A stretch of 64,000 nucleotides of DNA, from positions 8,804,001-8,868,000 of the forward strand of contig NC_013929.1 in the NCBI RefSeq assembly GCF_000091305.1, written 5' to 3'. Below the pieces are notes generated by a model. The model saw only the letters and a list, made by a program, of their open reading frames with translations, was not told where the DNA came from and did not search any database. Both the position numbers and the translations under genes were made by a program. Positions 35,738 to 44,722 of the stretch are shown piece by piece. How positions within the stretch are numbered: the first letter of the stretch is position 1; the number at the start of each line of letters is the position of its first letter. Origin of the DNA: Streptomyces scabiei 87.22 (GTDB taxonomy: Bacteria; Actinomycetota; Actinomycetes; Streptomycetales; Streptomycetaceae).

Positions 35738-36337
35738 GTGACCAAACAAAATCTCAGGCGACACCGCCGACTCGAGCGTCCGCGCGAGCGGGTCATGGAG
35801 GAGGCGTGGGCGCTGCTCGTCGAGCGCGGCTTGGCCGACCTGAGCCTCTCCGAGCTCGGGCGGCGCCTGGACACAAGCGCCGGTCACCTCTCCTACTACT
35901 TCGGCAGCAAGAGCGGCCTGCTCCTGGAGCTGCTCCGCTGGAGCGAGGGCGAACTGGCCGAGCAGCGGGAACTTCTGCTGGAGTCCGACAGCTCGGCCGA
36001 GGAGCGGCTGCACAGCCTGTGCATGCTCAACTTCCCTCGTGCCGCCGGTGACCCCCGCTGGCTGCTCTGGGTCGAGCTGTGGCCGCGGGTGATGCACGAG
36101 CCCGCACTGCGCGAGGCTCAGCTCGAGTTCGACGCCGCCTGGCGCGCTGATATCGCCCAAATCCTCGGCGAACTGACCGACGAAGTCGACACGCTCACGC
36201 AGCGAGTGGTCGCCCTCATGGAGGGGCTGAGCGTGGCATTGCTGACGGGCGACAGCACGCTCACCGTCGAACAGGCGTGGCGGCACGTGAAGGCACTGCT
36301 GCCCGCTACCGATCAGGACACGCAGCGGAATGCCTAG
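35738..36337 (+). CDS. TetR family transcriptional regulator
   Basis: 199 aa, GTG at 35738. N-terminal TetR HTH (about 18-62: VMEEAWALLVERGLADLSLSELGRRL, then DTSAGHLSYYFGSKSGLL), followed by a helical ligand domain with a BetI/YcdC-like Leu- and Trp-rich core (RWLLWVELWPRVM). No ribosome binding site is visible, and a TAGAGT -10-like box ends seven bases before the GTG, so the message may be leaderless. Divergent from the permease and likely to bind the palindrome at 35676-35690. Confidence 0.88.
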   Translation: MTKQNLRRHRRLERPRERVMEEAWALLVERGLADLSLSELGRRLDTSAGHLSYYFGSKSGLLLELLRWSEGELAEQRELLLESDSSAEERLHSLCMLNFPRAAGDPRWLLWVELWPRVMHEPALREAQLEFDAAWRADIAQILGELTDEVDTLTQRVVALMEGLSVALLTGDSTLTVEQAWRHVKALLPATDQDTQRNA

Positions 36338-36527
36338 CCGGAGTACGGATCCTCTCTACAGTTACCGCCCGCGCGTGATCGGCTCGGTCTCTTTACGGCG
36401 AGACCGCGCACGCTGACGTGAGCGGGCAGGTCCTGAAGGTCCGCTGCCTGTAAATCCGCCCATGGACCGGCGACGTGCGGGCGCATCTGCGCGCCGCCCT
36501 GTGCGATATGAATGCGAGGCAGCAAGC

Positions 36528-37001
36528 ATGCATGGCTGGTCTATGTGCACCCTGTGGAGCAGTCGCATCCTGGACGCTTCCGATCGGATCCACGGAGTCC
36601 GCGCTGACCGTCACAAGCGGTACAGAGCATGGTCCCTGAGCCCGCAGTCGGCCGACCCTCTGATGGCGACGCTGCTCGCCCTGAGCATCCATGCCCTCCT
36701 CACGGACTCCATCGCCCACGGGCATCCCAACGCCTCCGGTGCCGTCGAGCAAATACCCCTTGCGCAGATAGCACACACAGCCGCCATGCGCCCTCCGCAT
36801 GAACTGCTCGCAGGCCTGCCCCATCTGAACAGCGAAGATCAGCTCCGCGTTGACGCCTTGAGACTCCTTGTCTACGACGACGCATCGGCTCTGCCCCTGG
36901 CCCGGCTCAGCGAAATGGCCCGCATCACCGTGAACCAGCTGGTCGTCAGCCTCCCCGCAGACAACCCTGTCTGTGCCGACATACCGTCGAACAGTCAGTA
37001 G
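36528..37001 (+). CDS. Hypothetical protein
   Basis: 157 aa from ATG 36528 (GAGG eight bases upstream); an in-frame ATG at 36462 and later ones at 36543 and 36663 are possible. Codon third positions are GC-rich only from about 36580 on, weaker than in neighbouring real genes. No domain is recognised; the central part is helical and leucine/alanine-rich with an HTH-like end (LARLSEMARITVNQLVVSL). It may be a genuine orphan or a decayed gene in this degenerate zone. Confidence 0.4.
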   Translation: MHGWSMCTLWSSRILDASDRIHGVRADRHKRYRAWSLSPQSADPLMATLLALSIHALLTDSIAHGHPNASGAVEQIPLAQIAHTAAMRPPHELLAGLPHLNSEDQLRVDALRLLVYDDASALPLARLSEMARITVNQLVVSLPADNPVCADIPSNSQ

Positions 37002-37397
37002 TGCGGCGTACAGCCGAGTTGCCCTCTCGCTCCAGAACGGAGCCTGCCGCCGGTGGCGCCGACGTCCACCCGGCCGACGTCTCGACGGTGCTGATTCGAG
37101 CGAGGGCCTGCGACTGCTGCCCCATCGGAACTCCGATCTGGTGCGTGCATGTGAGGGGGATGCCGCCGGTGACCGGGGATGCCGGAGAGCGAGGCGTAAG
37201 GACCTGACACTCAGTGTTCGCACACAAAGCAGCGCCGCGCCCCCAGCGGAGGCGTCCGGCGCCGCCGATGTCGTATCACCCGTGCGATCGATGCCCGCGT
37301 GCTCGTAGCCGAGCCCGGTGTAGAGGTCCTGGCCGTGCTGGTTGGATCTTCTGGATCTGGGCGTCCAACATGTTGGCACTGCGGCAAGATCAAGGGC
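37002..37397. other. Gap with no recognisable gene
   Basis: About 400 bp with lower GC at third positions in every frame and frequent short overlapping ORFs on both strands. Nothing resembles a known protein, RNA or repeat. Probably decayed DNA. Confidence 0.5.
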
Positions 37398-38345
37398 ATG
37401 GACCTGGAGGGTATCGGCGCCGTGAGCGCCGCAGTCGTCGCGCTGCTGGGCATCGGGGGTGCGCTTCTCGTCGGTCGGTGGCAGATGCGGGGCGCGGTCA
37501 GGCAGGCCGAGGAGACCGCCAGAGCGGGCCTCAAGCAAGCCGAAGCCACCTATCGCGCGGCGCTGGACGCTGTACACGCCGAGTCCTCGGCTGCGTTCCA
37601 CCAATGGCGGCGCGGTATGCAGCGGGAGGCAGCTCATGCTCTCCTCTTGGCCTGTGACCAGGTCGACGCTGCCGGAGAACGACTCAAAGAGGCAGCTCGT
37701 GTGGATCCGCATTCGCCGTCCCATGCCCAAGGCGAGATCGAACTTGCCGACGCTATGCACGCGCTGCGATCCGCGACCTTCGCAGTAGAGCTGGAGGGCC
37801 CCCAGCCGGTCTATCTCGAAGCCGCGCGCTACTCCACGGACACGACCACAAGGGGCGACTGGACAAAGAAGGAAGTCCGGCGCATCCGCGCGCTGGCCTG
37901 TCTGGAGAAACATCGCCTTGACGCGACCGAAGCCTTCGAGGCGGACAACAACGGAGACGGCCCGCCTCTGGAGTCACTTCCGGGCTACGAGGTCTGGAAA
38001 GCCTTCCAGCTGCTGATGATGGCCGCCAAGTACCACCCGGACCAGGTCGAGCGGGACAGCTCTGCCACGTTCAGGCCCTGCGGTGAGGATGTGAGGTCGG
38101 CTTACGGAAGGTTCTACGCGGCAGTACATGCGCTCCCGAACAGCGATCCAGTTCACCAGCACGCCCGAATCCTCTATCAGACAGGTCTGCGGTCGACCGA
38201 GTTCCAGGTCCCCGGCGACGGCGGCCACACTCCGAGCGAACTCGTCCTACGAGACATCCTGAATGGGCAGGAGGACGCACGAACAGCCTTCATTGCCGCT
38301 GCCCGCGCGGAACTCGCCCGGCCGTTCCACCATCTGGCGCCCTAG
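37398..38345 (+). CDS. Hypothetical membrane-anchored protein
   Basis: 315 aa from ATG 37398; the frame upstream of it is non-coding in character. A single N-terminal membrane helix (about residues 4-26, AVSAAVVALLGIGGALLVG) is followed by a charged coiled-coil-like segment (QAEETARAGLKQAEATYRAA) and a soluble helical domain. This layout is common among Streptomyces proteins of unknown function with one N-terminal anchor. No catalytic motif was seen. Confidence 0.65.
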   Translation: MDLEGIGAVSAAVVALLGIGGALLVGRWQMRGAVRQAEETARAGLKQAEATYRAALDAVHAESSAAFHQWRRGMQREAAHALLLACDQVDAAGERLKEAARVDPHSPSHAQGEIELADAMHALRSATFAVELEGPQPVYLEAARYSTDTTTRGDWTKKEVRRIRALACLEKHRLDATEAFEADNNGDGPPLESLPGYEVWKAFQLLMMAAKYHPDQVERDSSATFRPCGEDVRSAYGRFYAAVHALPNSDPVHQHARILYQTGLRSTEFQVPGDGGHTPSELVLRDILNGQEDARTAFIAAARAELARPFHHLAP

Positions 38346-38653
38346 TCCGACCTGCGAGCACGTCGGCGAGCGTCCCGGTGAGCCGGCCGTGTGGGAGCGG
38401 CTCTCCCGGCTGTGGCTCGCGCGCGCCGACGACCTGCACCGCGAACTCGGCGGCCAGGCACGGTTCATGCTGTACGAGGCGCACCGAATGCTGTACGAGG
38501 CGCACCGAATGCTGCCCGCTCTGCCCGGCCGCCGAGCCGTTCTGCTGACCCTGCGACGCCCCCGACACCACCCGCGGGGGACGAGGGGGCCGATAGGGTA
38601 CCCGAGCCCGGCCGCCTCGCGGAGGGCGCTGTGACCGGCGAGAGGACCCCGAG
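38346..38653. other. Intergenic stretch with a protein-like fragment
   Basis: The frame just after the preceding stop encodes CEHVGERPGEPAVWERL and SRLWLARADDLHRELGGQ, which looks like a piece of a real protein without a start. It then passes through a 21-bp tandem repeat and fades. Probably a gene remnant; parent not identified. Confidence 0.4.
38467..38508 (+). repeat. 21-bp perfect tandem duplication
   Basis: Two adjacent copies of a 21-mer beginning ATGCTGTACGAGG (38467-38487 and 38488-38508), followed by another ATGCTG. In frame it reads MLYEAHR twice. It probably arose by slippage or unequal crossing-over. Confidence 0.9.
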
Positions 38654-39661
38654 TTGAGCCAGCACAGCCGCACGGCGGTGTTCTCGGCAGGGTCCTGGGG
38701 AACGGCCGTCGCCAAGATCATGGCGGACGCCGGCAGCCGGGTCACCGTGCACGCCCGCCGCCCCGAGATCGCCGACGCGATCAACATCCGGCACCGCAAC
38801 CCGGCCTACTTCCCCGAGACCGAGCTTCCCGCCCTGCTCACGGCCACGACCGAGCCGGCGGCTGCCTTGGACGGCGCGGACTTCCTGGTCCTGTCCATCC
38901 CTGCCCAGGCCCTGCGCGAGAACCTGACCGCGTGGGCGCCGCTCATCGGACCGGACACGGTGGTGGTGTCGTTGATGAAGGGCATCGAGACCGCGAGCGG
39001 CAAGCGGGCCAGCGAGATCATCGCCGAGGTGGCCGGCATCGGCGCGGAGCGGATCGCGGTGTTGTCGGGGCCGAACCTGGCAGGCGAGATCATGCAAGGG
39101 CAGCCGGCCGCCGCTACGGTCGCCTGCCCGGACGACCATGTCGCCCGACGCGTTCAGACGGCCTGCCTCACCCCCTACTTCCGGCCCTACACCAGCAGCG
39201 ACGTCGTCGGATGCGAGATGGGCGGCGCGGTCAAGAACGTCATCGCGCTCGCCGTGGGCATCGCCACCGGCATGGGCATGGGCCACAACGCGACCGCCAT
39301 GCTCATCACCCGCGGACTCGCGGAGACCACCCGCCTGGCCGTGGCCATGGGCGCCAGCCCGGTCACGCTCGCAGGCCTGGCCGGACTTGGCGACCTCGTC
39401 GCCACCTGTTCCTCACCGCGCTCACGCAACCGCACCTTCGGCACCCACCTGGGCCAGGGCATGAGCGTCGACGAGGCCACAGCCGCCACCCGGCAGACCA
39501 CCGAAGGCGTCAAGTCCGCAGCGGCCGTCCTCGAACTCGCCCGCGCTCACGGCGTCGAGATGCCGATCACGGACATCGTCTCCGCGCTCCTGCACCAGAA
39601 GGTCACGCTCGACCAGGCCGCCGCCGCACTCATGCAACGGCCCCCCAAACCCGAACACTGA
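38654..39661 (+). CDS. gpsA: NAD(P)-dependent glycerol-3-phosphate dehydrogenase
   Basis: 335 aa, TTG start at 38654 with AGAGGA upstream. The Rossmann loop is SAGSWGTA (usual form GAGSWGTA). The substrate-domain motifs are GPNLAGEI, GGAVKNVIALAVGI with the catalytic Lys, and RSRNRTFG, ending TEGVKSAAAVLELARAHG and MPIT. It reduces dihydroxyacetone phosphate to sn-glycerol-3-phosphate for phospholipid synthesis. Streptomycetes usually have another gpsA beside D-Ala-D-Ala ligase; this context (degenerate DNA on both sides) suggests it is a second, accessory copy. The Ser in place of the first Gly of the loop is unusual. Confidence 0.9.
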   Translation: MSQHSRTAVFSAGSWGTAVAKIMADAGSRVTVHARRPEIADAINIRHRNPAYFPETELPALLTATTEPAAALDGADFLVLSIPAQALRENLTAWAPLIGPDTVVVSLMKGIETASGKRASEIIAEVAGIGAERIAVLSGPNLAGEIMQGQPAAATVACPDDHVARRVQTACLTPYFRPYTSSDVVGCEMGGAVKNVIALAVGIATGMGMGHNATAMLITRGLAETTRLAVAMGASPVTLAGLAGLGDLVATCSSPRSRNRTFGTHLGQGMSVDEATAATRQTTEGVKSAAAVLELARAHGVEMPITDIVSALLHQKVTLDQAAAALMQRPPKPEH

Positions 39662-39751
39662 CCCCCGGCGCCCCACCACACACGCGGCGGCGCCCCCACC
39701 ACGTCACCCTCCCCACCACGGAGGCCCCTTTCCCATGCATGCATTTCATCC

Positions 39752-40305
39752 GTGCCGTCCGCTGTCCAACTCGCCGTCACCGCCGCCCTCTTCGGCTGGA
39801 TGCTCACCGGGTTCACGAGCCTGCCCGGCAGGTGGCTGCGCTGGAAAATGTTCTGCCGCGCCAGCTTCACGATCACCACCCTCGACGGCACCAAGGACGG
39901 TCGCACCGAACCGGTGAACCCCTACCGCTACCTCTCCCCGGGCAGCCTCCTTCTCAGCCGCGAGCGGCTCCAGACGATCATCACCCACCTGACCCGCCCC
40001 GGCGGTTACGACCGCATCGACGGCCGCGGCCGAGTCCTGTCCGCGCAGGGCGAGCAGCCGATCGAGGTGATCGACAGTGTGGTTCGTCGACGCCCTCGTA
40101 TCCGGATTCCAGCACCCCACCGCTCCCGGACGGCTCCACCTGTTCCGCATCCCCTACCAACGCGGCACCTCCTGCAACCAGGCGCCCGGCGGCCCGCACC
40201 AAACAGATGGAGCGGTGGCGTACGGGTTCTGGCTGCACCGGATGACCGGATCGGCGATGGAAGCCAACCACTTCGCCCGCGACTACGGCATCACCCACCA
40301 CCCCA
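39752..40305 (+). pseudogene. Frameshifted hypothetical gene
   Basis: From GTG 39752 (or ATG 39798) a plausible protein reads LTGFTSLPGRWLRWKMFCRA ... QPIEVIDS. The continuation lies one base out of frame from about 40077 (VWFVDALVSGFQHPTAPGRL ... NHFARDYGITHH). Both halves have coding-like composition and join smoothly at 40070-40080, so a single-base insertion (or two-base loss) splits one gene. I do not recognise the family; the first half resembles Streptomyces hypotheticals with a WLRxKMF motif. Confidence 0.5.
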
Positions 40306-40783
40306 CTCCAAGCCGGACCTCTCCCGACCTTGCACGGCAGACCAGCCCCTGCGAACAGCCGCGAGCGGCGTCATCCCCCGGATCCGCCTCGGCCTCCGCC
40401 GTGCTGCGGACCGCGCCGGAGAGACTCGTACAGGGACACGTGGCGGGAACCCCAGCCAGCTCACGGATAGCCAGGGGTTCCCGGTGCGCCATCACAACCC
40501 GCAGCAGTGTTCTCCGCAGGCCCATGAACGCTTCTGGCTTCCTTCAGATGTCCTTGAATCCGGGATCCAACCCACGTCGCCGCCTGTGCCGTATGGCACG
40601 CGGATCAGGAACTCGAGGCACGAGCCCGGTCGCTTCGCTGCCAGGAAGTCCGACGTGCCTGCGTGCGCCGGCGGTGGAGGCCCAGACAGGGGCGAGGGCC
40701 GCGGCGAGCTCAGGTCCAAGTGCCGACAGCGCTTGGGCGGAAGTTATGACGTAAGTCGGTCCTTGCTCTGGGCGGGTTGAGAG
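40306..40783. other. Gap with no recognisable gene
   Basis: About 480 bp, lower in GC, with short frames on both strands. A minus-strand frame starting near 40525 (MGLRRTLLRVVMAHREPLAI) looks briefly protein-like but degenerates. No insertion-sequence ends found. Confidence 0.45.
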
Positions 40784-40823
40784 GAAGGCGTCTGACGGTA
40801 AAAGTCCCAGGTCAGACGCCTTC
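40784..40823. terminator. Strong rho-independent-type terminator downstream of the aldehyde dehydrogenase gene
   Basis: A perfect 13-bp stem, GAAGGCGTCTGAC (40784-40796) and GTCAGACGCCTTC (40811-40823), with a 14-nt loop, followed on the plus strand by TTTCGTGTCT. It sits 10 bp past the stop of the minus-strand dehydrogenase gene and would also stop plus-strand transcription from the degenerate region. Confidence 0.85.
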
Positions 40824-40833
40824 TTTCGTGTCT

Positions 40834-42357
40834 CTAGAAGAAGCCCAGCTTCTTCGGCGAGTAGCTCACCAGGAGGTTCTTCGTCTGCTGGTAGTGGTCC
40901 AGCATCATCTTGTGGGTCTCGCGGCCGATGCCCGAACCCTTGTAGCCACCGAACGCGGCGTGGGCCGGGTACGCGTGGTAGCAGTTGGTCCAGACACGGC
41001 CCGCCTGGATGGAACGGCCCGCGCGGTAGGCCGTGTTGGCGTCCCGAGTCCAGACGCCCGCCCCCAGACCGTACAAGGTGTCGTTCGCGATCTTGATGGC
41101 GTCGTCGAAGTCGTCGAACGGGGTCACGGAGACGACCGGGCCGAAGATCTCCTCCTGGAAGATCCGCATACGGTTGTGGCCCTCGAAGATCGTCGGCTGG
41201 ACGTAGTAGCCGCCCTTCAACTCGCCGTCGTGCTCGATACGTTCACCACCGGTCAGGATCTTCGCGCCTTCCTGCCGGCCGATGTCCAGATAGGAGAGGA
41301 TCTTCTCCAACTGGTCGTTGGACGCCTGGGCGCCGATCATGGTGTCGGTGTCCAGCGGATGCCCCGTCACGATCTGCTCGGTGCGGGCGACCGCCGCCTC
41401 CATGAACTCCGCGTAGTTGCCGCGCTGCACCAGCGCCCGCGACGGACAGGTGCACACCTCGCCCTGGTTGAGCGCGAACATCGTGAAGCCTTCGAGGGCC
41501 TTGTCCCGGAAGTCGTCGTTCGCGGACCACACGTCGTCGAAGAAGATGTTCGGCGACTTGCCCCCGAGTTCGAGCGTCACCGGCGTGATGTTCTCCGAGG
41601 CGTACTGCATGATCAGCCTCCCGGTGGTCGTCTCGCCCGTGAACGCCACCTTCGCCACCCGGGGACTCGACGCCAGCGGCTTGCCCGCCTCGACCCCGAA
41701 CCCGTTGACGATGTTCAGCACACCCGGCGGCAGCAGATCCGCCACCACGCTCAGCCAGACATGGATGGAGGCCGGGGTCTGCTCGGCCGGCTTCAGTACG
41801 ACCGCGTTGCCTGCCGCCAACGCGGGAGCCAGCTTCCAGGTCGCCATCAGGATCGGGAAGTTCCACGGGATGATCTGAGCGACCACACCCAGCGGCTCAT
41901 GGAAGTGGTACGCCACCGTGTCGTCGTCCAGCTCCGCGAGCGAACCCTCCTGCGCGCGGATCGCCCCCGCGAAATACCGGAAGTGGTCGATCGCGAGAGG
42001 AATGTCGGCGGCCAGCGTCTCCCGCACCGGCTTTCCGTTCTCCCAGCTCTCCGCGACCGCCAGCAGCTCCAGGTTCGCCTCCATCCGGTCGGCGATCTTC
42101 CGCAGCACGTCCGAACGCTCCGTCACGGACGACCGCCCCCAGCCGGGCGCGGCCGCGTGCGCCGCGTCCAGCGCGCGCTCCACGTCCTCACTCGTACCGC
42201 GCGCGATCTCCGTGAACGGCAGCCCGTTCACCGGACTCGGGTTCTCGAAGTACTGCCCACGCGCCGGCGGCACGTACTCGCCCCCGATGAAATGGTCGTA
42301 CCGCGCCTCGAAGGAGACGACCGCGCCGTCCGTACCGGGCGCTGCGAAACGGGTCAT
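40834..42357 (-). CDS. NAD-dependent aldehyde dehydrogenase (ExaC/AcoD-like)
   Basis: 507 aa from the ATG at 42357 (AGGAGG nine bases upstream); the open frame to 42444 runs into the CCCCG repeat and is not coding. Full ALDH fold: PWNFPILM, the catalytic general base in TLELGGKSPN, and nucleophile Cys302 in GEVCTCP, ending KKLGFF. The N-terminus and IGGEY..NPSPVNG are typical of acetaldehyde/chloroacetaldehyde dehydrogenases. It oxidises short aldehydes to acids. The GAF-domain regulator gene lies upstream on the same strand, the usual arrangement for AcoR-type control. Confidence 0.93.
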   Translation of the reverse strand: MTRFAAPGTDGAVVSFEARYDHFIGGEYVPPARGQYFENPSPVNGLPFTEIARGTSEDVERALDAAHAAAPGWGRSSVTERSDVLRKIADRMEANLELLAVAESWENGKPVRETLAADIPLAIDHFRYFAGAIRAQEGSLAELDDDTVAYHFHEPLGVVAQIIPWNFPILMATWKLAPALAAGNAVVLKPAEQTPASIHVWLSVVADLLPPGVLNIVNGFGVEAGKPLASSPRVAKVAFTGETTTGRLIMQYASENITPVTLELGGKSPNIFFDDVWSANDDFRDKALEGFTMFALNQGEVCTCPSRALVQRGNYAEFMEAAVARTEQIVTGHPLDTDTMIGAQASNDQLEKILSYLDIGRQEGAKILTGGERIEHDGELKGGYYVQPTIFEGHNRMRIFQEEIFGPVVSVTPFDDFDDAIKIANDTLYGLGAGVWTRDANTAYRAGRSIQAGRVWTNCYHAYPAHAAFGGYKGSGIGRETHKMMLDHYQQTKNLLVSYSPKKLGFF

Positions 42358-42428
42358 GAGTACCTGCCTCCTGAGAAGCGCCACCCGCCGTTGGGCGGCT
42401 CTCGCGAGGAGGCTAGAAACCACAATGT

Positions 42429-42443
42429 TGCAACGACGTTGCA
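42429..42443. promoter_or_regulatory. Palindrome upstream of the aldehyde dehydrogenase gene, candidate operator
   Basis: TGCAACGACGTTGCA (arms TGCAACG/CGTTGCA around one base) lies 72-86 bp before the dehydrogenase start, directly beside the CCCCG repeat and 65 bp from the end of the GAF regulator gene. A binding site for that regulator is plausible. Confidence 0.5.
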
Positions 42444-42498
42444 CCCCGCCCCGCCCCGCCCCGCCCCGCCCCGCCCCGCCCCGCCCCGCCCCGCCCCG
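42444..42498. repeat. CCCCG pentanucleotide tandem repeat, 11 copies
   Basis: 55 bp of uninterrupted CCCCG units between the end of the GAF regulator gene (42508) and the dehydrogenase promoter region. On the dehydrogenase strand it reads GGGGC and could form G-quadruplex or slipped structures. Copy number is likely to vary between strains. Confidence 0.95.
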
Positions 42499-42507
42499 AA
42501 CGCACCC

Positions 42508-43803
42508 TCAGGAACGTCGAAGCCGTCCCCACCCCGGTGGCGCCGACAGTTCCGACTCCAGCTCGCGCAGTCGGGACCGCACCGCTGAGGTCGGCCGTAC
42601 GACTGCCAGCGCCCGCCACACCTCCAGGTCGTCCTCGCCCCAGGGTGCATGTGTCCAGTCCGCCAGGAGGTCGGGATCGCGGCGGGCTATCAGCGCGGTA
42701 CGCAATCCGTCGGCGAGTCGGTGCCGCAGCCGTACGACGGCCGGAGCCTGCGAACCCGGCAGCAACGGGCCCCCGTACGCAGCGGCGGCCGCCGTCACCG
42801 CGCCCGTCTCCAGCCTCCGTTCCACCACCGCCACATCGGACTCGACCGGGACCGTGATCCGGTACGGCCGTGACCCCAGCAGGCCCGGTCCGAGCAGGCG
42901 CCGCAGCCGCGCCAGCTCGGCCCGCAGTGTCACCGGCGTCACCGACTCGTCCTCGTACAGCGCACAGAGCAACTCGTCCCCGGACAGTCCCTCCGGGTGC
43001 CGCGCCAGCAGCACCAGGATCTCGCTGTGCCGACGGCTGAGTCTGATCTTCCTTCCGCCGACGAGTTGGGCCTCGTCGCGTCCCAGAGCGGCCAGTTCGA
43101 TCGCGTCGGCCGCCGCTGCGGGCGGGGCCAGCAGGGCGAGCTGGGACTCGGCCGCCCTCGCCACAGCCTGGACGAAGCCCAGGCTGTGCGGATGGGCCAG
43201 GCCGTCACCACCGGTGATGTCGACCGCGCCGAGCACCCGCCCCGTGCGCGGATCGTGCACCGGGGCCGCCGCGCACGTCCACGGCTGAACCCGCCGGATG
43301 AAGTGCTCGGCCGCGAACACCTGCACCGGCCGGTCCAGGGCGACCGCGGTACCCGGCGCGTTCGTCCCGACCACGGACTCCGCCCAGCGCGCGCCCGGCA
43401 CGAAGTTCATCCGGTCCGCCCGCCGCCTGGTCGCGGCATCCCCCTCCACCCACAGCAGCCTGCCCTGGGCGTCGCACACGGCCAGCAGATGCTCGCCGTC
43501 CGACGCGAACGTGCCCAGCAGCTCCCGGATCAACGGCATGACCCGGGCCAGCGGATGCTCCGCGCGGTACGAACCGAGGTCCCCGTCCGTCAGTTCCACC
43601 CGTGCGGTGCCCTCCGGCCCGACGCCCGCTCTCGCCGACCGGCGCCAGGAATCCGCGACCACCGCACGCACCGGCCGCGCCACCGTGCCCTGCTGTGTGA
43701 ACGCCTCGTGCGCACGGCGAAGTACCCGCACTCGCTCGACGGGATCGGCACCCTGCTCCAGGGCCACCCATGGATCGCTCAACTCGGCCTCCCCGGAGAG
43801 CAC
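42508..43803 (-). CDS. GAF-domain transcriptional regulator with winged-helix C-terminus
   Basis: 431 aa from a GTG at 43803 (weak ribosome binding site; later starts possible). The N-terminal half (about 20-230) is the AcoR-like sensor: SWRRSARAGV, then a GAF domain with RADRMNFVPGARWAE, VGTNAPGTA and HFIRRVQPWTCAAAPVHDP. AcoR proteins continue with an AAA+ sigma54-interaction domain, but here the C-terminal half has instead an OmpR-like winged helix (RLSRRHSEILVLLARHPEGL, then SGDELLCALYED) and a helical tail. This sigma54-free version fits Streptomyces, which lacks sigma54. It likely controls the adjacent aldehyde dehydrogenase. Confidence 0.85.
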   Translation of the reverse strand: MLSGEAELSDPWVALEQGADPVERVRVLRRAHEAFTQQGTVARPVRAVVADSWRRSARAGVGPEGTARVELTDGDLGSYRAEHPLARVMPLIRELLGTFASDGEHLLAVCDAQGRLLWVEGDAATRRRADRMNFVPGARWAESVVGTNAPGTAVALDRPVQVFAAEHFIRRVQPWTCAAAPVHDPRTGRVLGAVDITGGDGLAHPHSLGFVQAVARAAESQLALLAPPAAAADAIELAALGRDEAQLVGGRKIRLSRRHSEILVLLARHPEGLSGDELLCALYEDESVTPVTLRAELARLRRLLGPGLLGSRPYRITVPVESDVAVVERRLETGAVTAAAAAYGGPLLPGSQAPAVVRLRHRLADGLRTALIARRDPDLLADWTHAPWGEDDLEVWRALAVVRPTSAVRSRLRELESELSAPPGWGRLRRS

Positions 43804-43902
43804 ACACCGCCGGGACCATCGTCACCGCCGAAGGCACGCCCGACAAGCCACGCGACCCCGACGCCGGGCCGGACTCCGGGGGCCGCTGCGGCTCTGACGG
43901 TG

Positions 43903-44502
43903 TCAGGCGGAGTTGACCAGGCGTATGTAGCGGTCCCAGTCCCAGTGCGGTCCCGGATCGGTGTGGTCGGTGCCCGGTACCTCGTGGTGACCGATGATGT
44001 GGGCGCGGTCCTTCGGTATGCCGTAGCTGTCGCAGATCGCCGAGGTGAGCTTCGCCGACTGCTCGTACATGGCGCCGGTGAACCACTCGGGCCGGTCGAC
44101 CCAGCCCTCGTGCTCGATGCCTATGCTGCGGGCGTTGTACGTCCAGTCGCCCGCGTGCCAGGCGATGTCGTGCTCACGGACGCACTGGGTGACCCGCCCG
44201 TCGCCGGAGCGGAGCAGATAGTGCGCGGAGACCTGCTTCGCCGGGTTCCAGAAGACGGGCAGGGTGTTCTTGTACGTCGTCTGCGTCACGTGGATGATCA
44301 CGAGGTCGATCGGTTGGCCAGCCGGGCGGTCGGCCGCGGTGTAGTTGGCCGAGCTCGCCGGTTCCCACAGGGCCGGTCTGCGGTCGACGGGCGGCGGCCG
44401 GTTGTCGGCCCGGGGGCTCGGGAGCAGAACGTAGGGGATCGCGGCGAGGGTGGTGCCTCGCAGGAGCCGGCGTCTGCTCGGCAACGGCCTGACTGGCTGC
44501 AT
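43903..44502 (-). CDS. Secreted N-acetylmuramoyl-L-alanine amidase (PGRP/amidase_2 type)
   Basis: 199 aa from ATG 44502 (AGAGG upstream). The Arg-rich start SRRRLLRGTTLAAIPYVLL is a probable Tat-type signal peptide. The amidase_2 domain (~55-195) shows the zinc ligands His in IIHVTQ and His in IIGHHEVPG plus the HTDPGPHWDW block. It cleaves the MurNAc-L-Ala bond of peptidoglycan outside the cell. An upstream ATG at 44538 is possible but lacks a good binding site. Single gene, not obviously in an operon. Confidence 0.9.
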   Translation of the reverse strand: MQPVRPLPSRRRLLRGTTLAAIPYVLLPSPRADNRPPPVDRRPALWEPASSANYTAADRPAGQPIDLVIIHVTQTTYKNTLPVFWNPAKQVSAHYLLRSGDGRVTQCVREHDIAWHAGDWTYNARSIGIEHEGWVDRPEWFTGAMYEQSAKLTSAICDSYGIPKDRAHIIGHHEVPGTDHTDPGPHWDWDRYIRLVNSA

Positions 44503-44722
44503 CGGTCCGCCTCTCGGGGTGTGATTCCGCTCGGTCATCGCAGGTGAGGACGCGTCCATGGGCCGGACGGCTGCGCCTCGCGTGAATCACGGTACGGCGA
44601 TCGCGGGTCGGGCCGTCCGGGCGGGGGGAAATCGGTGGACAGACGGCCGATTGTGGACAACTGCGCCACCCGGAAGGGTGATGTGCCCGCTCACGTCCGA
44701 GCGCTGCCGGTGCCGGCCCGTG

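Noticed and set aside
40306..40783. Possible insertion sequence or transposase relic
   Set aside because: No terminal inverted repeats, target duplication or DDE-like motif could be found in any frame.
44651..44660. DnaA-box-like TTGTGGACAA; a second one, TTATCCACA, at 62383-62391
   Set aside because: Single isolated boxes 18 kb apart, with no cluster, no dnaA/dnaN and no origin architecture.
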